Shown here in pieces: positions 18,541 through 27,363 of a stretch of DNA of 64,000 nt. The position numbers were made by a program, and so were the translations under genes. The stretch spans positions 868,001 to 932,000 of the forward strand of contig OZ241874.1 of the NCBI GenBank assembly GCA_965203305.1, given 5' to 3'. This stretch comes from Bin80 sp965203305. GTDB lineage: Bacteria; Bacteroidota; Rhodothermia; Rhodothermales; Bin80. The notes beneath the pieces were generated by a model. The model did no database searches. It worked only from the letters and a program-made list of their open reading frames with translations, and had not been told where the DNA came from. The stretch's first letter is position 1; each line of letters opens with the position of its first letter.

Positions 18541-21500
18541 ATGTCCTCCATGCATCCCTTGGACCGAATCCTGAAAACCTGGCGAAAAACCGCCAAAGAG
18601 TCCGAATACAATAAAGAACGGCACAAGGGCACTGCATTTGAAGAGCTGTGCATGCAATTTCTGGCGCATGAAAAGGTGTATGCGGACAGCCTGGATCCTG
18701 CCATGCCATATGGCAAATGGGCTCGGGAGAAGGGACTGACGGAAAGCGAGTACGGGATTGATCTGGTTGCCAGGCGAAAGGATACGGATGGATGGTGTGC
18801 GATCCAGTGCAAGATGTACCGGGAGGGGGCCACGCTTCCGAGTACAGAGGTAAACAAGTTTATCACGGCTTCTGGCAAAGCTCCGTTTACCCGAAGGATC
18901 CTGATTGATACGACGGGGACTCCCTTGACCAGACCCACGCAGGAGCTGCTCGCCGGGCAGTATATTCCGGTCACGCACATCACCCTGTATGACCTGCGCA
19001 AAAGTACCGTGGACTGGGACAGGTTTGTAAAAACCGGGGAAATGGTATCCCGGGAAGAGATCCATGAGCTGTATCCGTTTCAGCAGGAATGTCTGGAGAA
19101 CGTCCTGGAGGGGCTGCAAGAGAACGGCAGTCTTGGAAAGGTGCTGATGGCGTGCGGGACCGGCAAGACGCTGACCTCGCTCCGGATTGCAGAGAATCTG
19201 GTCGGCAGCGGCGGCCGTGTCCTGTATCTGGTTCCCAGTCTGGCCCTGATGTCCCAGACGATTCATGCCTGGCACCAGCAGGCCAGACTCCCGCTCCGCT
19301 CGTATGCCGTATGCAGTGATGCGCAGGTCGGTCGAAAAAAGAAACGACAGGGGGCGTGGAACGAGGACGAAGTCCAGATGTCTGACATTGAGATGCAGAT
19401 TCCGCCTACCACGAAGGCGGCCCCGCTCGCAGCAAAAGCCTGCTCTGGCAGTCTGGAAGCCATGACGGTCGTGTTCTGTACCTATCACTCCCTTCCCGTC
19501 ATACAGGAAGCACAGGCGCAGTACGGGCTGCCCTCTTTTGCTCTGGCACTTTGCGACGAGGCCCATCGCACTGCGACCAAAAGTGATTCGGTGTTTGCCC
19601 TCATTCACGACCCCAAAGCGATCCGGGCGGATCGCCGGCTCTACATGACCGCCACCCCGAAAGTATACAGGAAAGCGGTGCTGGAATCCAAAAATATCAA
19701 AGAGCAGAAGGCGGAAGACGAAGCTGCGGAAGACAGATCTGTGCTGTTTTCCATGCACAGCGAGAAGCAATATGGCAAGACCCTGTACGAATACCAATTC
19801 TCCAGGGCTCTCCAGGACGGGCACCTTTCCGATTACCATGTGGTTATTTTGACGATCCCGGAACGGCAGGTGCTGGAGATGTATGGCACCAGCAAAAAGA
19901 ATGCGGAGGTCAGTGTGGCGGCAGCCACCAAGTTTGTCGGCATCTGGCGCATCCTGTCCGGGCTGGACGAGAGTGATGTCATGAACAGGGGGCAGGCTCT
20001 CCGAAAGGTGATTGCGTACTGCCAGACGATCAGGGACTCAAAGGCCGTCGTACGGGAGTTCCATCAGGCGATTGAAACCTACAGGGAAAAGTTTGTGCCG
20101 CCCAACCGGACAGAGCATCCGAACGAAACGGCGGCGGACCATGTGGACGGCACCTTTGGGGCGGTTCGCAGGAATGAGCTGCTGAACTGGCTGGATACGC
20201 CCCCGGAATCTGCTACCCACATGCTGTCCAATGTGCGGTGCCTGTCTGAAGGGCTGGATGTGCCGGAACTGGACGCGATCATCTTCATGCATCCGCGCAA
20301 GAGCCAGATTGATGTGGTGCAGGCAGTCGGGCGCGTGATGCGCAAAGCCAAGACGAAGGAGATCGGCTATGTGATCCTGCCTGTGGTGATCCGGGCGGGG
20401 GAATCCGTAGAGGCAGCCCTGAAAAACAACAAGGACTTCCAGGTGGTTTGGCAAGTGTGCAATGCCATCCGTTCTCATGATGAAAGCTTTGAAGCCTCCA
20501 TCAATCTCTTTGCCGACGGCAAGAACAATAATCGCCTGTCCCTGATCATGCTCCATGACTGGATCCCTCGCTCGGAATGGAAGCCGGATGTACTCAAGCC
20601 CAGGAACAGGGAAAATGGCGGGAACGGGGATGAATCCAGAACCGTGGCAGAACAACTGGAGCTTGATTTGCAGATGGGAGACTATATCCGGGCAAAGATT
20701 GCCGAAAGGGTAGGGACTCGCCCCTACTGGAGCAACTGGGCGGGGGATGTGGCGGAGATTGCGCGTGTCCACCGGGAGCGGATCACGGCGATGGTGGAGC
20801 GCAATGATGCCGCGCGGGAGGTATTCGGGATGTTTCTGGACGAGTTGCGGGATGATCTGAACGAGGGGATCACGAAAGAAGATGCCATTGAGATGCTGGC
20901 CCAGCACATGGTCACGCGCCCTGTCTTTGAGGCCCTGCTTGGCGGGAGCCGATTTGCCAAAGAAAATGCCATCAGCAAAGGAATGCAGCTGGTGCTGGAC
21001 ACGCTAAAGACGGACGAGTTTGCCAAAGAGACCAGGAGCCTGGAAGGGCTGTATGACGAGGTAGCCGCCCGTGCCAGGCAGGCGACCTCCCCCGAGTCCC
21101 GACAAAAGATTATCAAGAAGCTCTATAACGACTTCTTTGCAGGAGCATTCAAGAAGACAGCAGATAAACTGGGGATTGTCTACACGCCAATAGAACTGGT
21201 GGATTTTGTCCTGCATTCGGTGGATCAGGTGTTGCAGGATGAATTTGGAAAATCACTCGCTTCGGACGGCGTAGGCATTCTGGATCCATTCACGGGAACA
21301 GGAACCTTTATTACCCGGATGATCCAGAGCGGACTGATTCCCACGGAGCAGCTGCGGAAGAAATATCACTCCGAAATCCACGCGAACGAGATTGTTCTTT
21401 TGGCCTACTATATCACGGCAATCAACATTGAGGAGGCTTACAGAGCAGGTGTAGATACGGGAGAGTATGAACCATTTACTGGGCTGGCACTGACGGATAC

Positions 21501-23442
21501 GTTTGACATGGTGGACAGGAGGGATGAGATTTCGGGGGTGATGCCGGAGAACTCGGAGATCCGAGAGCGGCAGATGAAAGCAGATATTATGGCGATTGTG
21601 GGAAATCCGCCGTGGAGTAAAGGGCAGCGGAGCGAAAATGATGATGCAAAAAATCAGTCCTATCCAAAGCTGGATCAAAGAATTGACGACACATATGCCA
21701 GCTTTTCCGTTGCTACCAACAAGAACAGTTTGTACGACAGTTACATATTGGCGATTCGGTGGGCATCGGATCGTATCGGGGAGCGTGGTGTGATCGGGTT
21801 TGTGACGAATGCTGGGTGGCTGGAGGGAGTTTCTATGGATGGGATGCGGAAGTGTCTGGCGCAGGAGTTTTCGTTGATCTATGTGCTGAACCTGCGGGGA
21901 AACCAGCGCACGCAGGGAGAACGATCTCGCAGAGAAGGGGGCAAGGTATTTGGGTCGGGATCGCGGGCCCCGGTGTCGGTACTGCTTTTGGTGAAGAACC
22001 CGGAACGGACGGGGTGCACGATCCGGTATCACGACATTGGGGATTACCTGAGCCGGGAAGAAAAGCTCAAAAAAGTGAAGGCGTTTGGCGGGATTCAGGG
22101 GGTTGACTGGGAAGACATTATCCCCAATGATGATTACGACTGGCTGAATCAGCGGGAAGAAGGTTTTGGCAAGTTCATGGCACTGGGAGACAAGAGGAAT
22201 CGGAATGCAGAGGTGATCTTCCAGAACTATTCAGGTGGAGTAAAGACGAATCGGGACGCATGGTGCTACAACTATTCGGAGATTGCCCTGCGGGAGAATA
22301 TCCGTCGGATGATCCGGTTTTACCATGCAGAACGGGAGCGGCTTGTACAGGGGAATAAAACGGGGAGCAGCCTGACTCCGGCCGAAGTCACACGATTGGT
22401 GGATAACGATCCAACGAAAATCAGTTGGACTACGAATCTGAAATCTGATCTGAGGAAGAACAAAGATTTGAGTAAAGAAGAGGGGCGGATTACTATCGCT
22501 CAATACAGACCCTTTACAAGAACGCAGATGTATTTTAGCCGGCAATTGAATGAAAGAGTCTACCAGATGCCCCAGATCTTTCCACATGCGGAGGCGGAGA
22601 ATCGGCTGATCTGCGTGACGGGAAGAGGGGCAACCACCCCATTCTCCTGCCTGATGGTCCAAAACATGCCCAGCATAGATTTCGTCAACAAAAGCCAGTG
22701 TTTCCCGCTGTCACTATACGAACAGGTACTTAGTGAGCCTCAAATTGACACAGGAAACGACAGCTTGCCTGATGAACATGGATACATAAAAAAGAGTGCG
22801 ATTACGGAATTCTCCCTGCAATCTTTCCAAGACAAAGTAGGGCGCGCAATCTTCCCAGAAGACCTGTTCTATTACATCTATGGTGTCCTTCATGTGCCCC
22901 ATTACCGCACCAGATACGCCAATAATCTGCGGATTGAGCTTCCCCGGATACCGCTTCCCGAAGATGAAGCACAGTTCTGGATGCTGGCGGAAGCCGGACG
23001 AGAACTCGGAGAATTACATGTTGGGTACGAAGAGGTCAGTGAATATCCTATTAAATTTGCAAAGGGAGGCTGGGAGCCGAGAGATGAAATACAGTCAGAA
23101 GACTGGTTCCGGGTGGGAAACCGGAGCATGCAGCATCCCGGAAAAGCAAGACAGAAGGATCAGTCCTGCATCATGTACAATGACCATATCACGGTACAGG
23201 GTATCCCCCTGGAAGCCTATGACTATGTGGTCAATGGCAAATCCGCTATCGCATGGGTTATGGAACGGCAGCGTGTGAAAATTGACAAAGCCAGCTATAT
23301 TGTGAATGATGCCAATCGTTTCGCTATGGAAACCATGAAAGATCCGGCCTATCCACTCCGGCTATTAGCCAAAGTGATCACTGTGAGCATGGAGACGAAC
23401 CGGATAGTTGGAAAACTGGAAGGGGTAGAGTTCAAGGACTAA
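18541..23442 (+). CDS. Type ISP-like single-chain restriction-modification enzyme
   Basis: A 1633-residue fusion of nuclease, motor and methyltransferase. The N-terminal Mrr-like nuclease shows E34/E35, D74 (YGIDLVARR) and Q89-x-K91 (AIQCK). A superfamily 2 helicase follows: ACGTGKT at about 204-210, DEAH at 339-342, YMTATPK at ~368, and QAVGRVMRK as motif VI. The N6-adenine methyltransferase has DPFTGTGTF near residue 913 and NPPW near 1022, and a C-terminal region of ~400 residues is probably the target-recognition domain. This order and length match type ISP enzymes such as LlaGI, which methylate one strand of an asymmetric site and cleave after head-to-head translocation. No separate specificity or methylase gene is adjacent. 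The recognition site cannot be read from sequence. Confidence 0.85.
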   Translation: MSSMHPLDRILKTWRKTAKESEYNKERHKGTAFEELCMQFLAHEKVYADSLDPAMPYGKWAREKGLTESEYGIDLVARRKDTDGWCAIQCKMYREGATLPSTEVNKFITASGKAPFTRRILIDTTGTPLTRPTQELLAGQYIPVTHITLYDLRKSTVDWDRFVKTGEMVSREEIHELYPFQQECLENVLEGLQENGSLGKVLMACGTGKTLTSLRIAENLVGSGGRVLYLVPSLALMSQTIHAWHQQARLPLRSYAVCSDAQVGRKKKRQGAWNEDEVQMSDIEMQIPPTTKAAPLAAKACSGSLEAMTVVFCTYHSLPVIQEAQAQYGLPSFALALCDEAHRTATKSDSVFALIHDPKAIRADRRLYMTATPKVYRKAVLESKNIKEQKAEDEAAEDRSVLFSMHSEKQYGKTLYEYQFSRALQDGHLSDYHVVILTIPERQVLEMYGTSKKNAEVSVAAATKFVGIWRILSGLDESDVMNRGQALRKVIAYCQTIRDSKAVVREFHQAIETYREKFVPPNRTEHPNETAADHVDGTFGAVRRNELLNWLDTPPESATHMLSNVRCLSEGLDVPELDAIIFMHPRKSQIDVVQAVGRVMRKAKTKEIGYVILPVVIRAGESVEAALKNNKDFQVVWQVCNAIRSHDESFEASINLFADGKNNNRLSLIMLHDWIPRSEWKPDVLKPRNRENGGNGDESRTVAEQLELDLQMGDYIRAKIAERVGTRPYWSNWAGDVAEIARVHRERITAMVERNDAAREVFGMFLDELRDDLNEGITKEDAIEMLAQHMVTRPVFEALLGGSRFAKENAISKGMQLVLDTLKTDEFAKETRSLEGLYDEVAARARQATSPESRQKIIKKLYNDFFAGAFKKTADKLGIVYTPIELVDFVLHSVDQVLQDEFGKSLASDGVGILDPFTGTGTFITRMIQSGLIPTEQLRKKYHSEIHANEIVLLAYYITAINIEEAYRAGVDTGEYEPFTGLALTDTFDMVDRRDEISGVMPENSEIRERQMKADIMAIVGNPPWSKGQRSENDDAKNQSYPKLDQRIDDTYASFSVATNKNSLYDSYILAIRWASDRIGERGVIGFVTNAGWLEGVSMDGMRKCLAQEFSLIYVLNLRGNQRTQGERSRREGGKVFGSGSRAPVSVLLLVKNPERTGCTIRYHDIGDYLSREEKLKKVKAFGGIQGVDWEDIIPNDDYDWLNQREEGFGKFMALGDKRNRNAEVIFQNYSGGVKTNRDAWCYNYSEIALRENIRRMIRFYHAERERLVQGNKTGSSLTPAEVTRLVDNDPTKISWTTNLKSDLRKNKDLSKEEGRITIAQYRPFTRTQMYFSRQLNERVYQMPQIFPHAEAENRLICVTGRGATTPFSCLMVQNMPSIDFVNKSQCFPLSLYEQVLSEPQIDTGNDSLPDEHGYIKKSAITEFSLQSFQDKVGRAIFPEDLFYYIYGVLHVPHYRTRYANNLRIELPRIPLPEDEAQFWMLAEAGRELGELHVGYEEVSEYPIKFAKGGWEPRDEIQSEDWFRVGNRSMQHPGKARQKDQSCIMYNDHITVQGIPLEAYDYVVNGKSAIAWVMERQRVKIDKASYIVNDANRFAMETMKDPAYPLRLLAKVITVSMETNRIVGKLEGVEFKD

Positions 23443-23494
23443 ACTTGGCAAGAAAACATCCCTGAGCACTTCACGCATACAGTCCACAAAAGAA

Positions 23495-24034
23495 ATGTCC
23501 AGGATTCTGCTGACAGGCTTTATGGGATGTGGAAAGAGTTCTGTTGGAGCAAAACTGGCCACCCTGCTCTCCATTGAGTTTGTTGATTTGGATGAGCATA
23601 TTGTTCATCTTGCAGGAGCAACTGTGGAACAGATTTTTGCCGAACAGGGGGAACACAGGTTCCGGGAGCTAGAGGCCAGAGCTCTGGTATCTCTGCCGGA
23701 TCAGATTGTCTGTGCACTGGGAGGAGGCACGCTTATGACATCAGAAAACTTGACATGGGCTCTGGAAAACTCACAGATAATGTATTTGCGCGTGGGTGTG
23801 AACGAGTTAGTTCGCAGGCTTCAGGCAGATCAGACTCCTCGCCCTCTATTGCGGGATCAGGATGGTACCCCCCTGTCTGCCACACACCTGGAAATCAGAG
23901 TTCGCAGCCTGCTCAAAGAGCGGGAGTCAGTTTACAGTCAGGCACATCAGACCCTGAATGTGGATGGAATTACACCAGAAGCTGCCGCTATAAAATGCCG
24001 GGATGTCTACTTGAGTCGGAATGACTGGCGATGA
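23495..24034 (+). CDS. aroK: Shikimate kinase
   Basis: A 179-residue shikimate kinase, phosphorylating shikimate at the 3-OH with ATP in the chorismate pathway. Walker A GFMGCGKSSVG lies at residues 8-18, VDLDEHI provides the shikimate-binding aspartate at about 32-34, FRELEARAL the conserved arginine, ALGGGT the substrate loop, and RPLL the lid arginine. Its length is typical. It starts 52 bp after the restriction gene, and its 3' end overlaps the convergent rnhB by 28 bp. Confidence 0.92.
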   Translation: MSRILLTGFMGCGKSSVGAKLATLLSIEFVDLDEHIVHLAGATVEQIFAEQGEHRFRELEARALVSLPDQIVCALGGGTLMTSENLTWALENSQIMYLRVGVNELVRRLQADQTPRPLLRDQDGTPLSATHLEIRVRSLLKERESVYSQAHQTLNVDGITPEAAAIKCRDVYLSRNDWR

Positions 24035-24594
24035 TGGGGGCTTGTCCCAATTTTGCGAAGAGCGGAGTAGTGGCCTTTGGTCGGATAGCCAGCATTATGA
24101 TCCCATCCGTATTCAGGATGTTCCTTGTGGAGCTGCTCCATGATGCGGTCCCGGGTGACCTTTGCAATAATGGATGCCGCAGCGATAGACTGGCTTCGCT
24201 GATCTCCCTTGACGATAGTCTGCTGCAAGCAGTACACATCTGGAACAGCGTGTATCCCGTCAACCAAAAGTACCTGTGGCTTGTGATCCAGTGATTCTAT
24301 TGCGCGGCGCATGGCAAGCAGCGATGCGTTCAGGATGTTGACGCGATCAATCTCTTTGGGGCTGGCATGTCCGATTCCGATAGAGGCAGCTTTTTCGTAA
24401 ATTCTTTCCATGGTATGTTCACGGACGCGCCTTCCAAGTTTTTTGCTGTCCTGAACTCCTTCAATGGCTGTGTGCGGATGGAGGATAACGGTTGCCGCAA
24501 CGACTGGCCCTGCCAGTGCACCCCGCCCAGCCTCGTCAACTCCTGCAATATGAATCAGATTTTGATTCCATAAACTGGTTTCGTATGCAAGCAT
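24007..24594 (-). CDS. rnhB: Ribonuclease HII
   Basis: A 195-residue RNase HII, which removes ribonucleotides from DNA:RNA hybrids. Catalytic acidic residues are visible in GVDEAGRGALAGPVVAA (D19, E20), in LLVDGIHAVP (D110) and around ASIIAKVTRDRIM. KKLGRRVRE and GYPTKGHYSAL are conserved family blocks. The start is close to the ATG at 24594; the conserved core begins about 16 residues later. It is divergent from rho, with about 120 bp between them, and convergent with aroK. Confidence 0.93.
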   Translation of the reverse strand: MLAYETSLWNQNLIHIAGVDEAGRGALAGPVVAATVILHPHTAIEGVQDSKKLGRRVREHTMERIYEKAASIGIGHASPKEIDRVNILNASLLAMRRAIESLDHKPQVLLVDGIHAVPDVYCLQQTIVKGDQRSQSIAAASIIAKVTRDRIMEQLHKEHPEYGWDHNAGYPTKGHYSALRKIGTSPHHRQSFRLK

Positions 24595-24714
24595 GTCTCT
24601 TCAATGGAACAGCAATATAGTGTACTTTGTAGGATTGTAGCGACCTCTCAAATGTGCATGCCCCATTCCGGTCATGCATTCTTCACACCTGATACGCATT
24701 ATTAAGTGGCGGCA

Positions 24715-25863
24715 ATGCCGAAACGGCGGGCTATGGCTTTGAGGCCGAAGCATACCGAGCAACCCTTCACAGGGATGCTGGAAATTATTGGAGACCGCAA
24801 ATTCGGGTTTATTCGCGAATTGCGTTCTGGAATGCCGAAGAATGAGGGTGACCCATTCTGTCCACCTTCGTTGATTGGTCGGCACAGACTGCGTGACGGG
24901 GTTGTGCTGGAAGGGTTCCTGCGACCGGGTAAAAAGGGTGACATGCAGGTATCTCGTCTGGTAAAAGTCATGGATATTTCTCCAGATGAATGGTCACGGA
25001 CACAGGAGTTTGAGGAAGGACGAATCATCTACCCTGATACAAAGCTGAATCTGGTCAAGACCCCGAATGACATTACAATGCGGGTGGTAGATCTTGCCTG
25101 CCCAATTGGGAAAGGGCAGCGGGCCCTGATTGTAGCACCACCAAGAACAGGAAAAACGCTGATCCTCAAGGAGATCGCGGCAGCTCTGACGCAGAATCAC
25201 CCTGACATTCATCTGGTTGCACTCCTGGTTGATGAACGACCGGAGGAGGTGACAGATTTTCGTCGCAGCACAAAGGCAACGGTCTTTGCAAGTTCCAGTG
25301 ATCAGGAAGAATTCAATCATGTACGTGTGTCTGTGCTGGCATTTGAATATGCAAAACGCCTTGTTGAGCTGGGGGATGATGTGGTTCTCCTTCTGGATTC
25401 ACTCACCCGTCTTGGACGCACCTTCAATCTTTGGGGGGAAGGATCGGGTCGGACCATGTCAGGAGGGCTGGATTCCGGTGCCATGCGAATTCCACGGAGG
25501 CTCTTCGGAAGTGCCCGCAATATAGAGGATGGAGGTTCTCTGACACTGATTGCTACCGCTTTGATTGAAACGGGAAGCCGAATGGATGAGGTCATCTTTG
25601 AAGAGTTCAAAGGGACAGGAAACGCAGAAATCGTTCTTGATCGGGAAATGGCCCATCGACGCGTATGGCCTGCCATCAACCTCAGAAAATCGGGAACACG
25701 CAACGAGGACCTTCTGCTGGGAGATTCCATGCAGAAACATAACCGATTGTTCCAGGTGCTGAACAGTCGTCCTCCCATGGAAGCCATGCAGGCACTTACA
25801 CGCCACATGCAGACCTATCCAACCAATGATGCTCTTCTTACAGCTCTGGTGCGGGACTATTGA
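24715..25863 (+). CDS. rho: Transcription termination factor Rho (short form)
   Basis: A ~382-residue Rho hexamer subunit. It starts directly with the RNA-binding cold-shock-like domain (FTGMLEIIGDRKFGFIREL), followed by the ATPase: Walker A APPRTGKT, VDERPEEVTDFRR, Walker B LLLDSLTRLGR, the Q-loop region ARNIEDGGSLTLIATALIETGS, and the R-loop-like FKGTGNAEIVLDR. The usual N-terminal helix bundle (Rho_N) is missing, giving a protein ~35 residues shorter than E. coli Rho. ATG 24715 is preferred over the in-frame GTG at 24706, because an in-frame stop at 24703 precedes both. It is followed after 1 bp by a methyltransferase gene. Confidence 0.93.
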   Translation: MPKRRAMALRPKHTEQPFTGMLEIIGDRKFGFIRELRSGMPKNEGDPFCPPSLIGRHRLRDGVVLEGFLRPGKKGDMQVSRLVKVMDISPDEWSRTQEFEEGRIIYPDTKLNLVKTPNDITMRVVDLACPIGKGQRALIVAPPRTGKTLILKEIAAALTQNHPDIHLVALLVDERPEEVTDFRRSTKATVFASSSDQEEFNHVRVSVLAFEYAKRLVELGDDVVLLLDSLTRLGRTFNLWGEGSGRTMSGGLDSGAMRIPRRLFGSARNIEDGGSLTLIATALIETGSRMDEVIFEEFKGTGNAEIVLDREMAHRRVWPAINLRKSGTRNEDLLLGDSMQKHNRLFQVLNSRPPMEAMQALTRHMQTYPTNDALLTALVRDY

Positions 25864-25864
25864 C

Positions 25865-26674
25865 ATGGAGGGGACTTCTGATTGCAATATGGACAGACGG
25901 AGCACTGCTTCCCGCCTGAACTCTGGACTCACTGGAAGAGATCATTATAAATCCACCTACTCTGACTCCCTGAGGCGGCAGGCAGAGTGGTTTCGCAGGG
26001 GGGCATGCCAGAAGGCAGATGCAATCTGCAAATTGCTTGATCAAAACGGGCTGAAGCCTTTGACCATTCTGGAAGCTGGTTGCGGAACCGGTGCTGTGAT
26101 TGCAGAACTGCAACGGCGAGGTGTAGCCAAGTCCTATTATGCGATGGACTACTCCGAGGATGCCATTGCGTATGTACAGGAAACTCTCCCTAATGTGCAT
26201 TCGGTAGCTGGAGATGTGATGGACTGTGCGTCCCTGTTTCGGGAGCGTACATTTGACCTGGTCATCTGCAGCCATGTGCTGGAACATCTGGAGAATCCCG
26301 GGCAGTTTCTGGAATCCCTCTTCGGCCTTGAATGGAAGAGTTTTATTGCGGAAGTTCCACTGGAGAACCTGTTTTTTGGGAAAATCAGGGGGATACTTTC
26401 GGATAGAGGGGCACATCCCGCCGGGCATGTTCAATTCTTTAACAGGCAAAACTTTTTAGGCTTGTTGTCAGATGCGGGAATGAATGTATCGGATGAATAT
26501 GTCTATGCACCGACCCTTGACAGGGATACATTAGATTTTGCCTATGGGGACGGCAGCAGGTTCCGGTACTTGATAAAAACATGTACGGAGCACCATCTTC
26601 CGAAGCGTTGCGGTTCTCTCTGGACGAAATTTTACCATGCTCATATGGCTGTCCTTTGCAGGAGAATTTTCTGA
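25865..26674 (+). CDS. Class I SAM-dependent methyltransferase
   Basis: A 269-residue protein with the SAM-binding motif ILEAGCGTGAVIAEL at about residues 66-80, an acidic post-motif YYAMDYSEDAI, and DLVICSHVLEHLENP, the typical motif-IV region of class I methyltransferases. Substrate is unknown; the HLExP pattern and C-terminal segment resemble small-molecule or glycan/lipid methyltransferases (Methyltransf_11/23 type). The ATG at 25865 lies just beyond the rho stop, suggesting co-transcription. A second in-frame ATG at 25889 is an alternative. There is no signal peptide. Confidence 0.75.
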   Translation: MEGTSDCNMDRRSTASRLNSGLTGRDHYKSTYSDSLRRQAEWFRRGACQKADAICKLLDQNGLKPLTILEAGCGTGAVIAELQRRGVAKSYYAMDYSEDAIAYVQETLPNVHSVAGDVMDCASLFRERTFDLVICSHVLEHLENPGQFLESLFGLEWKSFIAEVPLENLFFGKIRGILSDRGAHPAGHVQFFNRQNFLGLLSDAGMNVSDEYVYAPTLDRDTLDFAYGDGSRFRYLIKTCTEHHLPKRCGSLWTKFYHAHMAVLCRRIF

Positions 26675-26819
26675 ATTAATCAATATCTTTCTTTTTATCG
26701 TTCATGTGGGCAACAGGAAAAAGATTTTTTCGCATAGCATGAAAAGTTCATGAAACCCAGGTCCTTTATGGAAACTGGACTGACGGGGCCGGCAGGTGCC
26801 GGTTCTGACGAAGATTTCA

Positions 26820-27140
26820 CAGACATATGAAATCTGCCGCTTGGTGGACAGTCCTGCTTGCAAAATTTTGAATGACCTGTACCGTCAGCAAATCACGGAG
26901 GGGAACCTGATTCCGAATATTGATGCTGCATGGGACGAGATTGCCTGCTTTCAGATTGGTGGCAATCCGGGACGCAAAGAGCCAACAACCGGGGAAATCA
27001 ATTACAGGAATGTCTTCTCCCATATACGGAAGAAGGGGTTTGCAGGGATTTTGGGCATGGAGCATGGGAATATGCATCCTGGACAAGCGGGAGAGCAGGC
27101 CCTGATTCAGGCGTATCGGAGTGTTGATGGCGGGGGGTGA
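26820..27140 (+). pseudogene. Hydroxypyruvate isomerase-like TIM-barrel, C-terminal remnant
   Basis: About 107 codons encode the C-terminal part of a xylose-isomerase-like TIM barrel related to hydroxypyruvate isomerase. Visible blocks are ICRLVDSPACKILNDLY, IPNIDAAWDEIACFQIG, NPGRKEPTTGEINY and GILGMEHGN, including the metal-binding His/Glu positions near the end. The first ~150 residues expected for the family are missing, and no start or signal is present, so it is a 5'-truncated relic. It lies between the methyltransferase and the paralogous surface gene. The remaining 27141-27363 holds only the presumed promoter of that gene. Confidence 0.7.
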
Positions 27141-27363
27141 CCTACCATGCCCTTCGGGGATTCTGATCTCAGTACTCGTTTCTGCCAGCCCCTGAACCCT
27201 TCCCGAGTGAATCGTGCAGAAGGCGGAGGTCGGGAAACATGCCAGGGAGTATTACGTATACCACCCGTCTAATGTGTATATCCTTTGGTGACCGGGCTAG
27301 TTCATGGTCTGGTCACATGCCAATAAAATTTTCACTAAACGGAGATAAGGCTCCAATAAATCT

